A DNA stretch of 64,000 bases from Microcoleus vaginatus HSN003. GTDB lineage: Bacteria > Cyanobacteriota > Cyanobacteriia > Cyanobacteriales > Microcoleaceae. Below, in pieces: positions 62,385 to 64,000 of this stretch. The stretch lies in contig NZ_CP031705.1 of NCBI RefSeq assembly GCF_022701255.1, positions 3,534,001 to 3,598,000 on the forward strand. The letters are read 5' to 3'. Each line of letters opens with the position of its first letter. The first letter of the stretch is position 1. Both the position numbers and the translations under genes were made by a program. The notes under the pieces are model-generated. The model made no database searches and was not told the DNA's origin. It saw nothing but the letters and a program-made list of their open reading frames with translations.

Positions 62385-62555
62385 TTAACTGTTAAAAGTC
62401 CGCTTAAATTCTTCTAAGAGATCGTCAATTTCTTCGATCGCCTGACTCACATCTATTCTCACGGCTCCCAAGTCCGATCGATCTAACAGCCGCACGAGGG
62501 ATTCCCGCTTGCTCTCGATCAGTGCTACGCGCTCTTTGATTGTTTGTGCATCCAT
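62385..62555 (-). CDS. Small coiled-coil protein
   Basis: A 56-residue protein starting at ATG 62555: MDAQTIKERVALIESKRESL, then VRLLDRSDLGAVRIDVSQAI and EEIDDLLEEFKRTFNS. The heptad pattern of Leu/Ile suggests two short amphipathic helices. The even codon structure and clear start/stop support a real gene, although it is below the usual length cut-off. Function unknown. Confidence 0.65.
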   Translation of the reverse strand: MDAQTIKERVALIESKRESLVRLLDRSDLGAVRIDVSQAIEEIDDLLEEFKRTFNS

Positions 62556-62757
62556 GGTTTTTTGCCTTTGCTACTATTAACAAAAATATTTGACATTCCC
62601 CCCTGCGAACAGACGGAGATTCTTAATCCACCGACATACCTTTTTGGGCAAATCCTTCACTGTTTTTATATGGGAAGTGATGAACCTGCTCAGGGTTTTT
62701 GGGTCTGTGTTATAGTTTGATTGTACATCAAAACTTCCCCCAAACTTCAGCCAAATT

Positions 62758-63018
62758 TTAGCGCAAAAAAGGCGGACGTTTGGTATCTGCGGGTTTATTT
62801 TTCATCATTCCGGCTAAAAATCGCTTCAGGGCCTTCTCCCGGTTTTTCATAAAAGCAGCCCAAAATCCCGGTTGATATTCATCCATCGTCTTGGCTAGGG
62901 CCCAGACATCGATCGCTAAGATATTATAAAGCCTTTCATCTTCGCGTTTGAGCGAGTTAATCTGCTCCAAAACCGCCTTGTTTGCTCCAGCAGTTTGTTT
63001 GTCTTCGTCTTTAATCAT
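62758..63018 (-). CDS. Hypothetical small helical protein
   Basis: An 86-residue protein from ATG 63018. It reads MIKDEDKQTAGANKAVLEQI, then LKREDERLYNILAIDVWALA, MDEYQPGFWAAFMKNREKAL and KRFLAGMMKNKPADTKRPPF. Mostly helical and basic, no recognised family. The frame continues upstream to 63255 but those residues lack protein-like pattern, so the shorter start is preferred. Confidence 0.6.
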   Translation of the reverse strand: MIKDEDKQTAGANKAVLEQINSLKREDERLYNILAIDVWALAKTMDEYQPGFWAAFMKNREKALKRFLAGMMKNKPADTKRPPFLR

Positions 63019-63335
63019 GTCCGAAAAATGGTTTAAAGGGCAAGAGTGTCTGCGATCGCCACTCTGTATACTTTGATGATACTGCCGATCTCGATTGCCT
63101 TCTGGAACCAACGCCGCGCAATTAACACGGATATTTACCGATGGCGTGCCCGGGCGAGTCCGGCAGGATAAGCTTCTGAACCTAGAGACAAGACTGTGGA
63201 TGCACACCGCTCCCGCGCTCATAGATGCTAGCAGTTTTTGCAGGTCTTTTGGCAAAAAAACTAAATTTATTCAAGACTTTTTGACAGATAATAATTAAAG
63301 TATATTATTTCTGTCCGACTACTTACCTCACTAAT
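63019..63335. other. Spacer upstream of the DUF2854 gene
   Basis: 317 bp with no recognised gene; it includes a GC-rich portion (63100-63200) and an AT-rich promoter-like end. Confidence 0.4.
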
Positions 63336-63887
63336 ATGTTACGTAAAATTTCTTTAGCAAACCTAGCCTTAGTTGTGGGCGGTATTATAGCAGCAGTCGG
63401 GTTCGGAGCATACTTCACAGATAGACCTACCCTGAACCTAGCCGGTTTTTTTTATGGAATTCCGCTGTTGCTGGGAGGTTTGGCCCTGAAAGCGGCTGAA
63501 CTCGAACCAGTGGAGTTCACCGAACCAACTTCTCCCGAAGTTCTTCTCCTGCGAGAAAGTCAGGCCACAGATACTCAAAACCAAGTCCGCAAAGATATTA
63601 CGCGATTTCGCTACGGCCAACCCGCGCACTTAGATGATGCTTTGGAGCGCTTGGGCCTGGCCCCAACAGACGAGGAACGGCCGCTCCTGCAAGGGTTGCG
63701 GGAAGTTAATGTTGATGGTGCTTATGGGTTAATTCTAGAGTTTTATTCGCCGCTAATGTCGATCGAAGTCTGGGAAGAAAAGCAAGAAAAAATAGCTACT
63801 TTTTTTGGGCCGGGTTTGCGCGCGCAAGTGAGTCACAAGGCTGGTGACAAAATTGAATTGGCTCTCATTAAAAATACTCAAGCTTAA
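63336..63887 (+). CDS. DUF2854 family membrane protein
   Basis: A 183-residue protein of DUF2854, a cyanobacterial/plastid family. Two membrane segments near residues 7-29 (LANLALVVGGIIAAVGFGAY) and 35-52 (LAGFFYGIPLLLGGLAL) are followed by a soluble domain with DALERLGLAPTDEERPLLQG and LREVNVDGAYGLILEFYSPL. Function is unknown. Confidence 0.85.
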   Translation: MLRKISLANLALVVGGIIAAVGFGAYFTDRPTLNLAGFFYGIPLLLGGLALKAAELEPVEFTEPTSPEVLLLRESQATDTQNQVRKDITRFRYGQPAHLDDALERLGLAPTDEERPLLQGLREVNVDGAYGLILEFYSPLMSIEVWEEKQEKIATFFGPGLRAQVSHKAGDKIELALIKNTQA

Positions 63888-64000
63888 AGTAGTCTTAAGT
63901 TTGGAGTGCGTCAATTTTGAACTCGTCAATTAAAAATTAATCCTGCACCAGTCGAGATACTGATAATAGCTGCAGGTTTCAAGCTGTCGCTATTATCAGC

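Overview
This 64 kb window is chromosomal DNA of a filamentous, Oscillatoriales-type cyanobacterium, probably close to Microcoleus, Oscillatoria or Kamptonema. The evidence is a HLIP gene, a NrtABC-type transporter, many cyanobacterial DUF families (DUF1824, DUF3386, DUF2854), very frequent GCGATCGC (HIP1) palindromes, and spacers full of heptameric tandem repeats (GTTGACT, CCCAATT, GACTAAT types) and AGAAACCGGGTTTCT palindromes. No rRNA, tRNA, CRISPR array or complete transposase gene was recognised.

Layout. 0-3 kb: nitrate/bicarbonate ABC transporter genes on the minus strand (nrtC partial, nrtB, nrtA). 3.5-6.2 kb: twin leucine-rich-repeat lipoproteins made by tandem duplication. 6.3-12.8 kb: a P-type Ca2+-ATPase, a chemoreceptor and a membrane C39 peptidase, separated by spacers that hold broken copies of all three families. 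13-18 kb: a secreted protein, an isochorismatase-like hydrolase, a VTT membrane protein coupled to a MerA-like reductase, and a Uma2 protein. 18-20.2 kb: a two-gene RNA-repair cassette that is colinear with phage T4 Pnkp and Rnl1. 20.3-23 kb: paralogous exported proteins, an antitoxin with a decayed toxin, and an orphan Panacea protein. 23.5-31.5 kb: housekeeping genes (hemC, S1C protease, glgA, DUF1824, rnc, NYN nuclease) and a small hli gene. 32-45 kb: response regulator, PAS/GAF histidine kinases, GH57 glucan enzyme, NifU-like scaffold, DUF3386. 46 kb: lepA.

48-56 kb is an accessory conflict-type island. It holds a doubly frameshifted nucleotidyltransferase gene, two overlapping gene pairs that look like toxin/immunity modules (one flanked by 37-bp direct repeats), a small RHH protein, two consecutive P-loop ATPases, and a frameshifted zeta-toxin-like kinase. 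The second ATPase carries a 120-residue Gly-Val-Ala membrane repeat encoded by a GC-rich minisatellite. 56-64 kb returns to core functions: UDP-xylose synthase and UDP-glucose dehydrogenase (successive steps of nucleotide-sugar synthesis), an XRE regulator, polyphosphate kinase, two small proteins and DUF2854.

The most interesting items are the T4-like RNA-repair pair, the ATPase pair with the GVA-repeat membrane domain, the toxin/immunity-like array, two candidate structured RNAs or long hairpins (about 30.1-30.3 kb and 31.73-31.85 kb), and several gene remnants.
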